A DNA stretch of 64,000 nt from an uncultured Parabacteroides sp. Lineage in GTDB: Bacteria; Bacteroidota; Bacteroidia; Bacteroidales; Tannerellaceae. The notes under the pieces were generated by a model. The model was given only the letters and a program-made list of their open reading frames with translations. It did not search any database and had not been told where the DNA came from. A program made the position numbers and the translations under genes. Shown here piece by piece: positions 10,608 through 23,068 of the stretch (within the stretch, counting starts at the first letter, position 1; each line of letters opens with the position of its first letter). The DNA lies in the NCBI GenBank assembly GCA_949296075.1, contig CASFNG010000007.1, forward strand, positions 160,612-224,611. The letters run 5' to 3'.

Positions 10608-13265
10608 TTATCTATCATCCCGTACGCACCGAATCACATCCGGATTGCCATTATCCACGCTTGCGCTCATTACAGGTGTCACATCAATCGTTCCATTTCC
10701 CATAAACCTCAGATATCCATTACCTGTATTTCCTCCGGGAATAGCCACCCAGTAGTAACCATTTGGACTTCCCGGATATCCTGAGCCATTTTCAGCAAAA
10801 CGTACCCCCGCAGCCGGGAAGAAGATTTGTTCCCCGGTCTTGTTGGGTTCCGCATAGAAATAGTAACCATACTGTTTTTGATCCCACACGCCATTTACAG
10901 CTGTCCCCGTCGCACGAGATCCCGTTCTCGTGAATCCCGTATAAGCGTTGCCCTCCGGTATTTTAAAACCTACCGGAGAAGGATCATAAATCGTCTTGAC
11001 TGTCGGCTTGTCAAAAGATGGATCCGAAGGAAGGCCGGTATAAGTAGAAACAAGTATCTTATTGTTATTCGCGTCCCAAAGATTCATATATCCCTCTCGC
11101 CTTTGTCTCACATCGATCACCTCCGGATGAAGAATCTCATTCTGGATATCGTTCGGACTCAGATCCATAAGTTTAGGTGAAGCGGTCGATTCTTCCCCAT
11201 TCGCATTATACCAAGGCTTGTTTTTCCTGGGCTCTTTAAGAGGGATCGCAGGAGGGAACGGATCCTTACGTCCCCATCTGTAATAGGGCTGGTTGCCACT
11301 TCCATTAGAGAGGTTACCCCCTTGCGTCTGCGCGATCTCAAACTCCTTCGTTTCATCCCCTGCCACGAGCCGGATCTTACAACTGCGTCCGGGGAAGAAG
11401 GTAGCCATATCCCCTTCGCACCAGCCTAAGTTCACCCGCATGAAATTATAAGTCACCCCCGCATTGTTCTTCACGGCGACCGTACTATTGACATCCTCGT
11501 CGGTCACCCAGATATGCCAGCTCCACATCACCTGTCCCTGTTGGTCCTTGATCGCGATCAAGGCATTACCCTGTTGGATGCTTGACTTATCCACCTTGAA
11601 GGAGATCGTGCCTTCCCCTTTATTCGCTCCTGCCGTATATTGGATGTCCGTCAGCAATGAGCGGGCGTCCTGCCAGATCAATTCAGCATGATCGGGCTCA
11701 CACCCTTCATTATTCTCGATATACGGATCGGTAATACCATTCCCTAAATGATTGATAAACCGGTTCAAGACTTTTAGACCACCGGAAGACTGGACATCCG
11801 TAGAATAAGCATTGGCATTGTCCGCCCCGTTCTTGATCGCGTTGCCATACACCAAGGGGAAGCTATACACACCCGGAGCGTTTACCACATAACAGTTGGC
11901 GGTATTCTCCACAAGAGCGTCCCCCGTCGCGTTCGACAAATTGTAAGGTTTCGCCGCAGTCCCCACCTCCGGGATCTTCCGCATTGCCGAGGCGTGATTC
12001 GGATCCGCCACGCTCATCTGTTCCTTAACGACTATATTATATGAGGTCGAGGTCTCTCCTCCCTCGCCTGAGGTAACCATATCGATCCAATCCGGCTTGT
12101 TACCGCTCCAGTCTTGGCCATCCTCCGAGAACTCAGCCGTCCAAGCCACCGGTTCCTTATCCCCCTTGCCATTTGTCCGGTAGCTGGTGATTTGGAAAGT
12201 ATCCGTTCCACCCGAGTAATCGAAGCTCTCCGGCGTGGTCACCTCAAAAGTATATTCCCAATTGATGGAAGAGGTCGAGAGCTTATAGATCACCGTCTTT
12301 CCCTTAGGCCATTCCTCTCCGGCGATAGGAGCGGTAAGCGTATGATCCGTGCCATCATTAAACACCACCTCGATCACCGCGTCATCCGGCAATGTCTGCG
12401 GGATCATCATAAAGGTCTGCGCCCCCTCCGTGATCACGGAGTTCGCCGTGGTAGCCTTGTTCAAGGTCTGCGAGAAGGAAGCCTTCGTGCCCCATCCGCT
12501 CCAAGTCTCCAAGTTCAGGTCGAGATTCCCTTTCGAATAGACATTTTTCAAGGTCACGCTCTTAACCGTACCCGCCTTCACGTCTTTACCACAGACGAAT
12601 GTCACCGCCGTGAGCGCATGATGGAAATACAGGGGTACCGGCGAAGAGGCATCTCCCGCGATCTCGGCAGAGCTCGCCACCAACAGATCCTTCTGCTCCG
12701 CCACGTCCGCGGGGACGGTACAGCGCAACGTCGGGATACCCGCCGTAGCTTCCGACAGGCGATAAGCCGTCTCCCCTTTCGGGGCGAAAGCGAAGAAACG
12801 CAATTTATAAGACGCTCCCGGCCAATAATAGTTGGAAGCCGGTATGCCCGCCTGGCTCACGGTAACATCATACATAAAATTCGGATCCTGAAGTCCATTC
12901 CAATCACCGGAATAGGAACAGGCCGAGACACTGAAATTGTCGTACATCTCATCCACCGGAGCCGCCTTGGTCAAAGGCAGGTTATGCGGTTCCCGATCAG
13001 CCGGCAAAGAGGGCGCTATGCTATCCGCGTAAAGCGTATGCAAATAAAGCGCGCCTAAGCCTTCCGCCCGGACCTCGGTGACGGAAGCGGCCGGGAGATC
13101 TCCCTTGGTCAGAGGCGCCACGACCGGCTGGAAATCCGGTGAGAACTGGATCCCAGAACGCGACGAGCTTTCCATCTCATCTTCACAGGAGACAACAAAA
13201 AACAAACTTACGATCGCGTATGCGATCCCAAAAACTCGATAGGAGGTGATAGATCTATGCCTCAT
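10608..13265 (-). CDS. Large fimbrillin-family (Mfa-like) surface lipoprotein, paralogue 1
   Basis: 885 residues with lipobox FFVVSC (Cys27). Residues ~50-330 are a fimbrillin/Mfa-like domain (DNFSVSACSYSGDW; FHHALTAVTFVCG; TFMMIPQTLPDDA). A middle beta-domain (~335-420, VAWTAEFSEDGQDW) resembles BACON-type modules, followed by a conserved block with NCYVVNAPGVYSFPLVYGNA and MWSWHIWVTDED. The last ~130 residues (YDPSPVGFKIPEGNAYTGF ... DVIRCVRDD) resemble the FISUMP/lectin-like C-terminal domain. Homologous along its length to the 875-residue protein at 35833-38460. Size and modularity suggest an adhesin or tip component rather than a shaft pilin; this is inference. A consensus promoter drives it alone. 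Confidence 0.85.
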   Translation of the reverse strand: MRHRSITSYRVFGIAYAIVSLFFVVSCEDEMESSSRSGIQFSPDFQPVVAPLTKGDLPAASVTEVRAEGLGALYLHTLYADSIAPSLPADREPHNLPLTKAAPVDEMYDNFSVSACSYSGDWNGLQDPNFMYDVTVSQAGIPASNYYWPGASYKLRFFAFAPKGETAYRLSEATAGIPTLRCTVPADVAEQKDLLVASSAEIAGDASSPVPLYFHHALTAVTFVCGKDVKAGTVKSVTLKNVYSKGNLDLNLETWSGWGTKASFSQTLNKATTANSVITEGAQTFMMIPQTLPDDAVIEVVFNDGTDHTLTAPIAGEEWPKGKTVIYKLSTSSINWEYTFEVTTPESFDYSGGTDTFQITSYRTNGKGDKEPVAWTAEFSEDGQDWSGNKPDWIDMVTSGEGGETSTSYNIVVKEQMSVADPNHASAMRKIPEVGTAAKPYNLSNATGDALVENTANCYVVNAPGVYSFPLVYGNAIKNGADNANAYSTDVQSSGGLKVLNRFINHLGNGITDPYIENNEGCEPDHAELIWQDARSLLTDIQYTAGANKGEGTISFKVDKSSIQQGNALIAIKDQQGQVMWSWHIWVTDEDVNSTVAVKNNAGVTYNFMRVNLGWCEGDMATFFPGRSCKIRLVAGDETKEFEIAQTQGGNLSNGSGNQPYYRWGRKDPFPPAIPLKEPRKNKPWYNANGEESTASPKLMDLSPNDIQNEILHPEVIDVRQRREGYMNLWDANNNKILVSTYTGLPSDPSFDKPTVKTIYDPSPVGFKIPEGNAYTGFTRTGSRATGTAVNGVWDQKQYGYYFYAEPNKTGEQIFFPAAGVRFAENGSGYPGSPNGYYWVAIPGGNTGNGYLRFMGNGTIDVTPVMSASVDNGNPDVIRCVRDDR

Positions 13266-13384
13266 AGAACGTTTAAGTTAAAAAGAAGCCTGACTGACCT
13301 TTTCTAAGGAAGAATGACGTTTATCCGTTTTTATACGCAGAGCGGACTTCTCTTTTGTTTATTAATAATGTAAAAAACTTTCCG

Positions 13385-13415
13385 CAAAAGTAATGATTCT
13401 TCCGATATGTACAAA
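13385..13415 (-). promoter_or_regulatory. Consensus Bacteroidetes promoter for fimbrillin 1
   Basis: On the minus strand TTTG (13412-13415), 19 bp spacer, TACTTTTG (13385-13392): full match to both elements. It implies a 5' leader of about 110 nt before the ATG at 13265. Confidence 0.8.
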
Positions 13416-13471
13416 TAAAGAGGGCAAAATAACACATACATTCACACAATCAACCAGCTATGTCGCATCAT

Positions 13472-13534
13472 CCTCCCCAAGTTTTCGCGGAAAGCCGGGC
13501 TTCTTTTCCAAAAAATCCGGGCTACTTTTTCCGG
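13472..13534. repeat. Intergenic repeat cluster upstream of DUF3332 gene
   Basis: Within the ~350-bp interval 13266-13614. CCTCCCCAAGTTTTCGCGG at 13472-13490 resembles the hairpin arm at 58001-58019. It runs into two copies of the A-tract/GC-core/T-tract motif (13486-13509 and 13508-13534), each with CCGGGCTnCTTTT(T)CC as a direct repeat. No gene is seen in the interval. Confidence 0.4.
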
Positions 13535-13614
13535 TTTTATCCCCACATCTCGCGAAAAAGTTCTATCTTCGTAAATTATTAGGCAAAAGAATCATTCACA
13601 TAAATCTTAAGATC

Positions 13615-14169
13615 ATGAAAAAAAGAAGCTTTACCCTGTTAGTGGCGGCCACGGTCGCGAGCAGCGTATTATTTTCCTCTTGTATAGGTTCCTTCGGATT
13701 GACCAACAAACTTCTCTCCTGGAACCGGAGCATCGACAGCAAGTTTGTCAACGAGCTGGTGTTCATCGCCTTCTGCATCGTGCCGGTCTATGAGATCTCC
13801 GCGATCGCCGATATATTGGTGATCAACTCCATCGAGTTCTGGAGCGGGAACAATCCCGTGGCTGATGTAGGTAACATCCGGACCATCGAAGGAAAAGAGG
13901 GGATCTATACCGTAGAGACAAAGACCGATGGGTATCACATCCAGAAACAGGGCGAGGAAACCGCCGTGGACTTGGTCTATAACGAGGCCGACCAAAGCTG
14001 GAGCGTAAAGGCGAACGGAGAGAGCTCGAAGCTCATGCGCTTCAATGGCGACAACGAGGTGGTGATGTATCTGCCGGATGGCGGGGAGATGAACGTGGAA
14101 CTGAGCCAGGCGGGTGTATGGGCTTTCCAGCAAGCCGCGGCTACCCATTCCTATTTCGCTTCCAAATAA
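13615..14169 (+). CDS. DUF3332 family lipoprotein
   Basis: 184 residues. I recognise the DUF3332 family of Bacteroidales: a lipoprotein signal (VLFSSC, Cys23), then the conserved FGLTNKLLSWNRSIDSKFVN and NELVFIAFCIVPVYEIS, with two hydrophobic stretches that may sit in the membrane, then a hydrophilic beta-rich C-terminal half. Function unknown. The ATG at 13615 is chosen over an upstream in-frame ATG at 13393 because the signal peptide starts here and a TATCTTCG box lies at 13564-13571. Monocistronic, with a terminator 18 bp after the stop. Confidence 0.85.
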   Translation: MKKRSFTLLVAATVASSVLFSSCIGSFGLTNKLLSWNRSIDSKFVNELVFIAFCIVPVYEISAIADILVINSIEFWSGNNPVADVGNIRTIEGKEGIYTVETKTDGYHIQKQGEETAVDLVYNEADQSWSVKANGESSKLMRFNGDNEVVMYLPDGGEMNVELSQAGVWAFQQAAATHSYFASK

Positions 14170-14186
14170 AGGAAAATATCCCGGGA

Positions 14187-14222
14187 TCGGGCGGGGGGAT
14201 CTCCCTTGCCCGACCTTTTTTT
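14187..14222 (+). terminator. Terminator of DUF3332 gene
   Basis: TCGGGC (14187) pairs with GCCCGA (14208) around a G-rich/C-rich inner stem, followed by seven T residues (14216-14222). Confidence 0.85.
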
Positions 14223-14261
14223 GTCTATATCATTCATTATAAACCTTTTTTGTCTAAATAA

Positions 14262-17615
<3,354 letters not shown>

Positions 17616-17639
17616 CCCTCTCTTTTTTCATAAAGTAAG

Positions 17640-17691
17640 ACTACCCTCCGGCGGTTTACGCTTAGTAATCGCCAGAGGGTAGTTTATTTTT
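17640..17691 (+). terminator. Terminator of the beta-galactosidase gene
   Basis: A 9-bp perfect outer stem (actaccctc / gagggtagt) plus CGGCG/CGCC inner pairs, followed by a T-rich tract from 17683. Confidence 0.9.
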
Positions 17692-17722
17692 CACCCTGCC
17701 TTTACGATCCAAGTAAAGTTCA

Positions 17723-17730
17723 TACATTTG
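17723..17730 (+). promoter_or_regulatory. -7 box for the GT2-DUF4922-sppA-lpxK-thiL operon
   Basis: TACATTTG matches TAnnTTTG exactly; TTTA lies 18 bp upstream as an imperfect -33 element. The start codon of the first gene is 27 bp downstream. Confidence 0.65.
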
Positions 17731-17757
17731 TAAACGCATGAGTATATATGAATCTAT

Positions 17758-19218
17758 ATGAAACGAATTAACTGTTTTATCCCATATGGGAAACGGGACG
17801 AGATAGAGCATACGGTAGGGCAACTTGCCCAATCGCCATTGACAAATAAGATCTATCTGATAACAAACGACCCTCAAGCCGAGGCTGTGGAAGGCGCATC
17901 CATACTCGTCGCCCAAGGCAGCTGGGGCACCGCGACCTTGCGGCAGATCGCGGATTCGGCCGATGCGGATTATACGCTGATCTACACGAAAACGGATTCC
18001 TTGACACTGGGGATGTATGCTCTGGAGCGCCTTGTCTCCATCGCCGACGATACCCGGTCTGGACTTCTATATGCCGACCATCTTGAACAAAACGCGGAGG
18101 GAGTACGCCCACATCCGGTCATCGACTACCAGAAAGGAAGCCTCCGCGACGATTTTGACTTTGGTTCTCTCCTCCTCTACCGCACGGATCTCCTGCGAGA
18201 GGCGGTCGCCGAGATGACAAAGGAATACCTTTATGCCGGACTGTACGACCTGCGGTTACGTATTTCCCGCAAGGCAAGCCTGACACACGTCAACGAATAC
18301 CTGTACACGGAGGTAGAGAACGACAGCAGAAGTTCCGGGGAAAAATTATTTGATTACGTCAACCCGAGAAACCGGGCGGTACAAATCGAGATGGAACAGG
18401 CTTGCACTGACCATCTGAGGCAGATCGGCGCTTACCTGCCTCCGCGGACGCGATCCATTGAGTTGGACGAACAGACTTTTGAGACGGAGGCTTCCGTGAT
18501 TATCCCCGTGAGGAATCGTGTACGTACCATCGAGGATGCGATCCGCTCCGTGCTCCGGCAAGAGGCCCCATTCCCCTTCAACCTGATCGTTATCGACAAC
18601 CATTCTACCGATGGGACGACAGAGCGGATCCGAGCGATCGCGGCGACCGACCCGCGCATCGTCCATCTCATACCGGAGCGAGACGATCTCGGGATCGGGG
18701 GATGCTGGAACTTGGGAATCCATCACCCGGCTTGCGGCAAATTCGCCATCCAATTGGACAGCGACGACCTGTATAGCGACGAACATACGGTGCGGAAAAT
18801 AGTGGAGACCTTCTACAAGCAGCGATGCGCGATGGTGATCGGATCCTACCGCATGACCGACTTTAAGCTGAACACACTCCCTCCCGGAATCATCGACCAT
18901 CGGGAATGGACGCCGGAGAACGGGCATAACAACGCGTTACGTATCAACGGTCTCGGGGCTCCACGTGCCTTTTACACACCGTTACTTCGGAAACTGAACC
19001 TCCCCAACACAAGCTACGGAGAGGATTATGCGGTCGGGCTACGCATTTGCCGGGAATATCTGATCGGAAGGATCTATGATGTGCTCTACCTTTGCCGACG
19101 CTGGGAGGATAACTCGGATGCCTCATTGGACATCCATCGCACGAATGAGCACAATCACTATAAGGATAAAATCAGGACGTGGGAAATAGAGGCCCGCATA
19201 AACAGGAAGGAATCATGA
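17758..19218 (+). CDS. Tandem-domain family 2 glycosyltransferase
   Basis: 486 residues, cytoplasmic, no membrane segments. The C-terminal half (~245-470) is a canonical GT-A family 2 domain: SVIIPVRNRVRTIEDAIRS, VIDNHSTDGT and the metal-binding QLDSDDLY (D334-D337). The N-terminal half (~1-200) looks like a second, divergent GT-A-like domain (CFIPYGKRDEIEHTV; DYTLIYTKTDSLTLGMYAL; DFGSLLLYRTDLLREAV) with TKTD where DxD would be. Its last codons overlap the DUF4922 start (ATGA). The donor and acceptor sugars are unknown. Neighbours downstream (SppA, LpxK) suggest an envelope role, but this is inference. Confidence 0.85.
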   Translation: MKRINCFIPYGKRDEIEHTVGQLAQSPLTNKIYLITNDPQAEAVEGASILVAQGSWGTATLRQIADSADADYTLIYTKTDSLTLGMYALERLVSIADDTRSGLLYADHLEQNAEGVRPHPVIDYQKGSLRDDFDFGSLLLYRTDLLREAVAEMTKEYLYAGLYDLRLRISRKASLTHVNEYLYTEVENDSRSSGEKLFDYVNPRNRAVQIEMEQACTDHLRQIGAYLPPRTRSIELDEQTFETEASVIIPVRNRVRTIEDAIRSVLRQEAPFPFNLIVIDNHSTDGTTERIRAIAATDPRIVHLIPERDDLGIGGCWNLGIHHPACGKFAIQLDSDDLYSDEHTVRKIVETFYKQRCAMVIGSYRMTDFKLNTLPPGIIDHREWTPENGHNNALRINGLGAPRAFYTPLLRKLNLPNTSYGEDYAVGLRICREYLIGRIYDVLYLCRRWEDNSDASLDIHRTNEHNHYKDKIRTWEIEARINRKES

Positions 19219-20186
19219 GAGAGGAACATTGGATCAACCATTCAACCGCGGGCGACTTACTCGACAGGCAGTTGAAATCTTGGCCTCTCGCCCAGCAAAA
19301 TTACCAGGCGTTGAGACAGGTGCGGACAAAGTCGTTTGAGTTAGGCTCTTTTTCGATCCGGATACAGTTCAATCCCGCAAGGATCCAATCCAGCGGAGCG
19401 AAAACAGACCAGCGATCGATCGAGGAACGCCCTTGTTTCCTCTGCCCGGGAAACCTGCCGAAAGAGCAAGAGCAGCTATCAGCCGGACCAAGACATCTCC
19501 TGTTGTGCAACCCGTACCCGATCTTTCCCGAGCATTTCACGCTGCCGACTTGCCAGCATCAGCCTCAACGGATCCTGCCTTTATTCACTGATTTCTTGGA
19601 GCTTTCCCGAAGCCTCGCTCCTTTTACCTTATTTTATAATGGACCAAAATGTGGAGCCTCGGCACCCGATCACGCCCATTTCCAAGCGATCACCCCGGGT
19701 ATCCTACCGTTGGAGCAAGAGGTGAGGCATTTAATTGGGACACCGGGGCAATCGCATAAAGCCATCGATGGAATTTCCACGGAAGAAGGGTTATTCTTAT
19801 TAACCGGCAACTGGCGTCCCGGCTTTGTGATCCGGTCGGCAAGCACAAGAGTAGCGACATCACTCTTCCAGGCCGTCTATGATCGATTACCGGTCGAGCC
19901 GGGGGAGGATGAACCTCGCATGAACCTCTTTGCCGCCTATGAGAAGGGATCCTGGATCCTCACACTGATCCCTCGCAAGCTGCACCGACCTTGGCAATAT
20001 GCCGCCGAAGGAGACGAGCGGCTGCTATCAAGTCCGGGGGCGGCCGATGTCGGGGGATTATTTATTACGCCCTTGGAAAAAGACTTTCAAAGGATTACGC
20101 CAGAGTTGCTTCAGGATGTTTTCGGCCAAGTATGCTTCAGTGACCAAGAGGTTACGGAAATTTTCGTACATTTGTCTCTTCTTTAA
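19215..20186 (+). CDS. DUF4922 protein, HIT-like nucleotide phosphorylase fold
   Basis: 323 residues from the ATG at 19215, which overlaps the preceding stop by 4 nt (ATGA); an earlier in-frame ATG at 19179 would overlap far more. I recognise the DUF4922 family of Bacteroidales. A CxxC pair (C74, C77 in RPCFLCPGN) may bind zinc, and GPKCGASAPDHAHFQA carries the His-x-His-x-Gln signature (H153, H155, Q157) of the HIT superfamily as in Ap4A phosphorylase and GDP-galactose phosphorylase. So a nucleotide or nucleotide-sugar phosphorylase/transferase is likely, substrate unknown. Tight coupling to the glycosyltransferase suggests the two act on the same activated sugar. Confidence 0.8.
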   Translation: MREEHWINHSTAGDLLDRQLKSWPLAQQNYQALRQVRTKSFELGSFSIRIQFNPARIQSSGAKTDQRSIEERPCFLCPGNLPKEQEQLSAGPRHLLLCNPYPIFPEHFTLPTCQHQPQRILPLFTDFLELSRSLAPFTLFYNGPKCGASAPDHAHFQAITPGILPLEQEVRHLIGTPGQSHKAIDGISTEEGLFLLTGNWRPGFVIRSASTRVATSLFQAVYDRLPVEPGEDEPRMNLFAAYEKGSWILTLIPRKLHRPWQYAAEGDERLLSSPGAADVGGLFITPLEKDFQRITPELLQDVFGQVCFSDQEVTEIFVHLSLL

Positions 20187-20198
20187 ATGGGAATCCGT

Positions 20199-21965
20199 AT
20201 GAAACAATTCTTCAAAATGATGTTCGCCTCCGCTTTCGGAGTGCTATTAGGCTTAGGCATACTCTCCCTGATCTTGTTATCGACCGCCGTAGGATTCATA
20301 GCGAGCGTAGGAAGTACGCCCGCTTACACTCCGAAAGAAAATACCGTATTCAAGATCAAGCTCCAAGGGACTTTAGCGGACAATTCCGAGGAAAATCCAT
20401 TCGCATACTGGATAGGTGAGGAAGAAGAGACGCTCTCTTTAAAAGACCTCTTGGAAACCATCCAGATAGCGAAGCACGACGAACGTATCAAAGGGATTTA
20501 TATCGAGGCAGGCATGTTATCTGCGGGTAGCGCCAGTTTAGACGCACTCCGGCGGGCATTGATCGATTTCCGGGAGAATGGGAAATTTGTAGTGGCTTAT
20601 GCGGATCACTTTTCACAAGGAAATTACTATCTTTGCTCCGTCGCCGATCGGATATTCCTCAATCCTCAAGGCCTACTTGAGCTACAAGGCTTAGCTTCAC
20701 AAACCCTCTTTTACAAAGGGCTGATGGACAAGCTCGGGGTCGAGATGCAGATCTTCAAGGTAGGCACGTACAAAGGAGCCGTAGAGCCCTTTATGTTAGA
20801 CAAACTGAGCGACGCAAATCGTGAACAGATCCAGTCCTATCTTTCTTCTATCTGGGATAATATAACAGAAGGAATAGCCCAAGCCCGCGGGATCTCCGCA
20901 GAATCCGTCAATCAATACGCAAACGAGGGTCTCACATTCGCCGACCCGATGAAGACCGTTGAATATGGCTTGGTAGATTCACTGAAATACAAGCCGGAAG
21001 CGGAGGCATACGTTAAGGAACTTGCCGGGCAAAAGAGCGAGGAATTAAACACGGCATCGGTCTCGCAAATGAAGACGCTTTTACCTCTCACGAGCGGGAA
21101 AGAGCCTCAGGTAGCCATACTTTATGCGGAGGGTGAGATCAAGGAACAGGTATCAAGCCGATTCTACGACATGGAGCAGGTCATCTCCGAGAATACCGTG
21201 AACGAACTTATCAAGCTAAAAAACGACGATCAGGTTAAAGCGGTGGTATTCCGTATTAATTCCCCGGGAGGAAGCGCCTACCTGTCCGAGCAGATCTGGA
21301 GGCAAGTGGTAGAGTTGAAAAAGGTAAAGCCGGTGGTCGTCTCAATGGGAGATGTAGCGGCTTCTGGCGGATACTACATTGCTTGCTCCGCAAACAAGAT
21401 CATAGCGGAACCAAACACGCTGACCGGCTCTATCGGTATATTCGGGATGTTTCCGAATGTAGCGGGGTTGTTTGGCAAACTCGACCTGACTTCCGATATT
21501 GTGAAGACAAACGCTTTAGCGGATATGGGGGATCCATCCCGACCAATGACAGAGAGCGAGAAAGCTTTAGTACAGGGCTATGTGGAAAGGGGTTACCAGA
21601 CATTCCTGTCTCGCTGTGCGGAAGGCCGGGGCATGACAACCACAGAGATCGACGCGGTCGGCCAAGGTCGGGTATGGAGCGGAGAGCAAGCGATCGAGAA
21701 GGGGCTCGTGGATGCCTTAGGCGGTATTGATCTCGCGATCCAAACGGCTGCGGAATTGGCGAAATTGGAGACCTATGAAACAAGAACCGTAAGCAGCTCC
21801 AAAAACTTCATTGACGAGTTCTTGGATAAACAACTCGGAAGCGTAAAGCTACACATCGCTAAAAACATCTTAGGAGACGAGTTCGAATATTTCAAAAAGC
21901 TACGAGAGATCCGGGAAAGTCAAGGGATCATGGCTCGGCTTCCTTATGACATTAAACCTTTATAA
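20199..21965 (+). CDS. sppA: Signal peptide peptidase SppA, 67K type
   Basis: 588 residues. The membrane-anchored serine protease cuts leftover signal peptides within the inner membrane. One N-terminal anchor (FKMMFASAFGVLLGLGILSL) precedes two tandem S49 peptidase repeats: the first supplies the general base K192 (GTYKGAVEPF), the second the nucleophile S389 (GDVAASGGYY), the split-dyad layout of E. coli SppA. I take the ATG at 20199 (MKQFFKMMF); an in-frame ATG at 20187 directly abuts the previous stop. Third gene of the operon. Confidence 0.93.
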   Translation: MKQFFKMMFASAFGVLLGLGILSLILLSTAVGFIASVGSTPAYTPKENTVFKIKLQGTLADNSEENPFAYWIGEEEETLSLKDLLETIQIAKHDERIKGIYIEAGMLSAGSASLDALRRALIDFRENGKFVVAYADHFSQGNYYLCSVADRIFLNPQGLLELQGLASQTLFYKGLMDKLGVEMQIFKVGTYKGAVEPFMLDKLSDANREQIQSYLSSIWDNITEGIAQARGISAESVNQYANEGLTFADPMKTVEYGLVDSLKYKPEAEAYVKELAGQKSEELNTASVSQMKTLLPLTSGKEPQVAILYAEGEIKEQVSSRFYDMEQVISENTVNELIKLKNDDQVKAVVFRINSPGGSAYLSEQIWRQVVELKKVKPVVVSMGDVAASGGYYIACSANKIIAEPNTLTGSIGIFGMFPNVAGLFGKLDLTSDIVKTNALADMGDPSRPMTESEKALVQGYVERGYQTFLSRCAEGRGMTTTEIDAVGQGRVWSGEQAIEKGLVDALGGIDLAIQTAAELAKLETYETRTVSSSKNFIDEFLDKQLGSVKLHIAKNILGDEFEYFKKLREIRESQGIMARLPYDIKPL

Positions 21966-21979
21966 CCCATCGTTCGGCT

Positions 21980-23068
21980 ATGTCTATAGGTCATACGGAT
22001 CGAATCAAGGCGTTGCTTTGGCCATTCTCCTTCCTATACGGGATAGGGGTACGGCTACGGAATCTGCTGTTCGACTGGAAGATCCTCCGGACAGAGCGGT
22101 ATGACCTGCCCATCATCTGCGTGGGAAATTTAACCGTAGGCGGAACCGGGAAAACTCCACATACGGAATATCTCATCCGCATGCTCAAGAATCGTTATCG
22201 TATCGCTGTACTCAGTCGCGGATACAAGCGGAAAACCAACGGTTTTATCTTGGCGAACAACCAACATACCAGCGAAGAGATCGGGGACGAACCGCACCAG
22301 ATGAAACAGAAGTTTCCGGAGATATTGGTAGCCGTTGACGCGGATCGCAGACGAGGCATCCGTCGTTTATTGTCATTACCCGCCGACAAACGACCGGAGG
22401 TGATCTTGTTAGACGACGCTTTCCAGCACCGCCACGTCATTCCCTCACTGAATATCCTACTGACAGACAGCCATCGTCTCTACACCCATGACCACCTTCT
22501 CCCCGCAGGACGGTTAAGAGAACCTAAGCACGGGGCCAAACGGGCGGACATCATCATCGTAACCAAATGCGAAGCGTGCGTACAACCCATAGATTTCCGG
22601 ATCATGGAGGAAGACATACATCCGTCCCCATACCAAGAGCTGTTCTTCAGCCACATCCAATACGGGGATCTCTTGCCTCTGTTCCCGGGCAAAGCGGCAC
22701 CGAAGCCCCTACGTTCCATCAAGGACGACAGCGAGATCCTATTGGTCTCGGGCATCGCCTCCCCCCGATTGTTAGAGGAAGAGCTTCATAAATATACAAA
22801 AAAAATAACATCAATGGCCTATCCGGATCATCATGCCTTCACCAAGCACGACATCCGGGAGATACAATCCGCCTTCCAACGCTTGGATCCAGCGAAAAGG
22901 CTGCTCCTCGTCACGGAAAAAGACGCGGCAAGGCTACGAGACCTGCCCTCCCTCCCGGAGGAATGGCAACCTTATCTTTATTACCTTCCCATCACGATCG
23001 GTTTCTGCTTAGGGAAGGAAGAACATTTCCAGGAATTAATCATCAAACATATCCAGTCGTATGAGTAA
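21980..23068 (+). CDS. lpxK: Tetraacyldisaccharide 4'-kinase
   Basis: 362 residues. LpxK phosphorylates the 4' position of the lipid A disaccharide precursor at the inner face of the inner membrane. An N-terminal amphipathic/membrane helix (ALLWPFSFLYGIGVRLRN) is followed by the Walker A CVGNLTVGGTGKT (residues 48-59), then SRGYKR, GDEPHQMKQKFP and LDDAFQHRHV, all family hallmarks. Its last 8 nt overlap thiL. It is 14 bp downstream of sppA in the same operon. Confidence 0.95.
   Translation: MSIGHTDRIKALLWPFSFLYGIGVRLRNLLFDWKILRTERYDLPIICVGNLTVGGTGKTPHTEYLIRMLKNRYRIAVLSRGYKRKTNGFILANNQHTSEEIGDEPHQMKQKFPEILVAVDADRRRGIRRLLSLPADKRPEVILLDDAFQHRHVIPSLNILLTDSHRLYTHDHLLPAGRLREPKHGAKRADIIIVTKCEACVQPIDFRIMEEDIHPSPYQELFFSHIQYGDLLPLFPGKAAPKPLRSIKDDSEILLVSGIASPRLLEEELHKYTKKITSMAYPDHHAFTKHDIREIQSAFQRLDPAKRLLLVTEKDAARLRDLPSLPEEWQPYLYYLPITIGFCLGKEEHFQELIIKHIQSYE

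Noticed and set aside
12114-13058. 314-codon plus-strand open frame opposite fimbrillin 1
   Set aside because: Antisense to a lipoprotein with conserved paralogue; composition typical of a shadow frame.
23000-23061. TPP riboswitch before thiL
   Set aside because: thiL overlaps lpxK; there is no intergenic leader to hold one.
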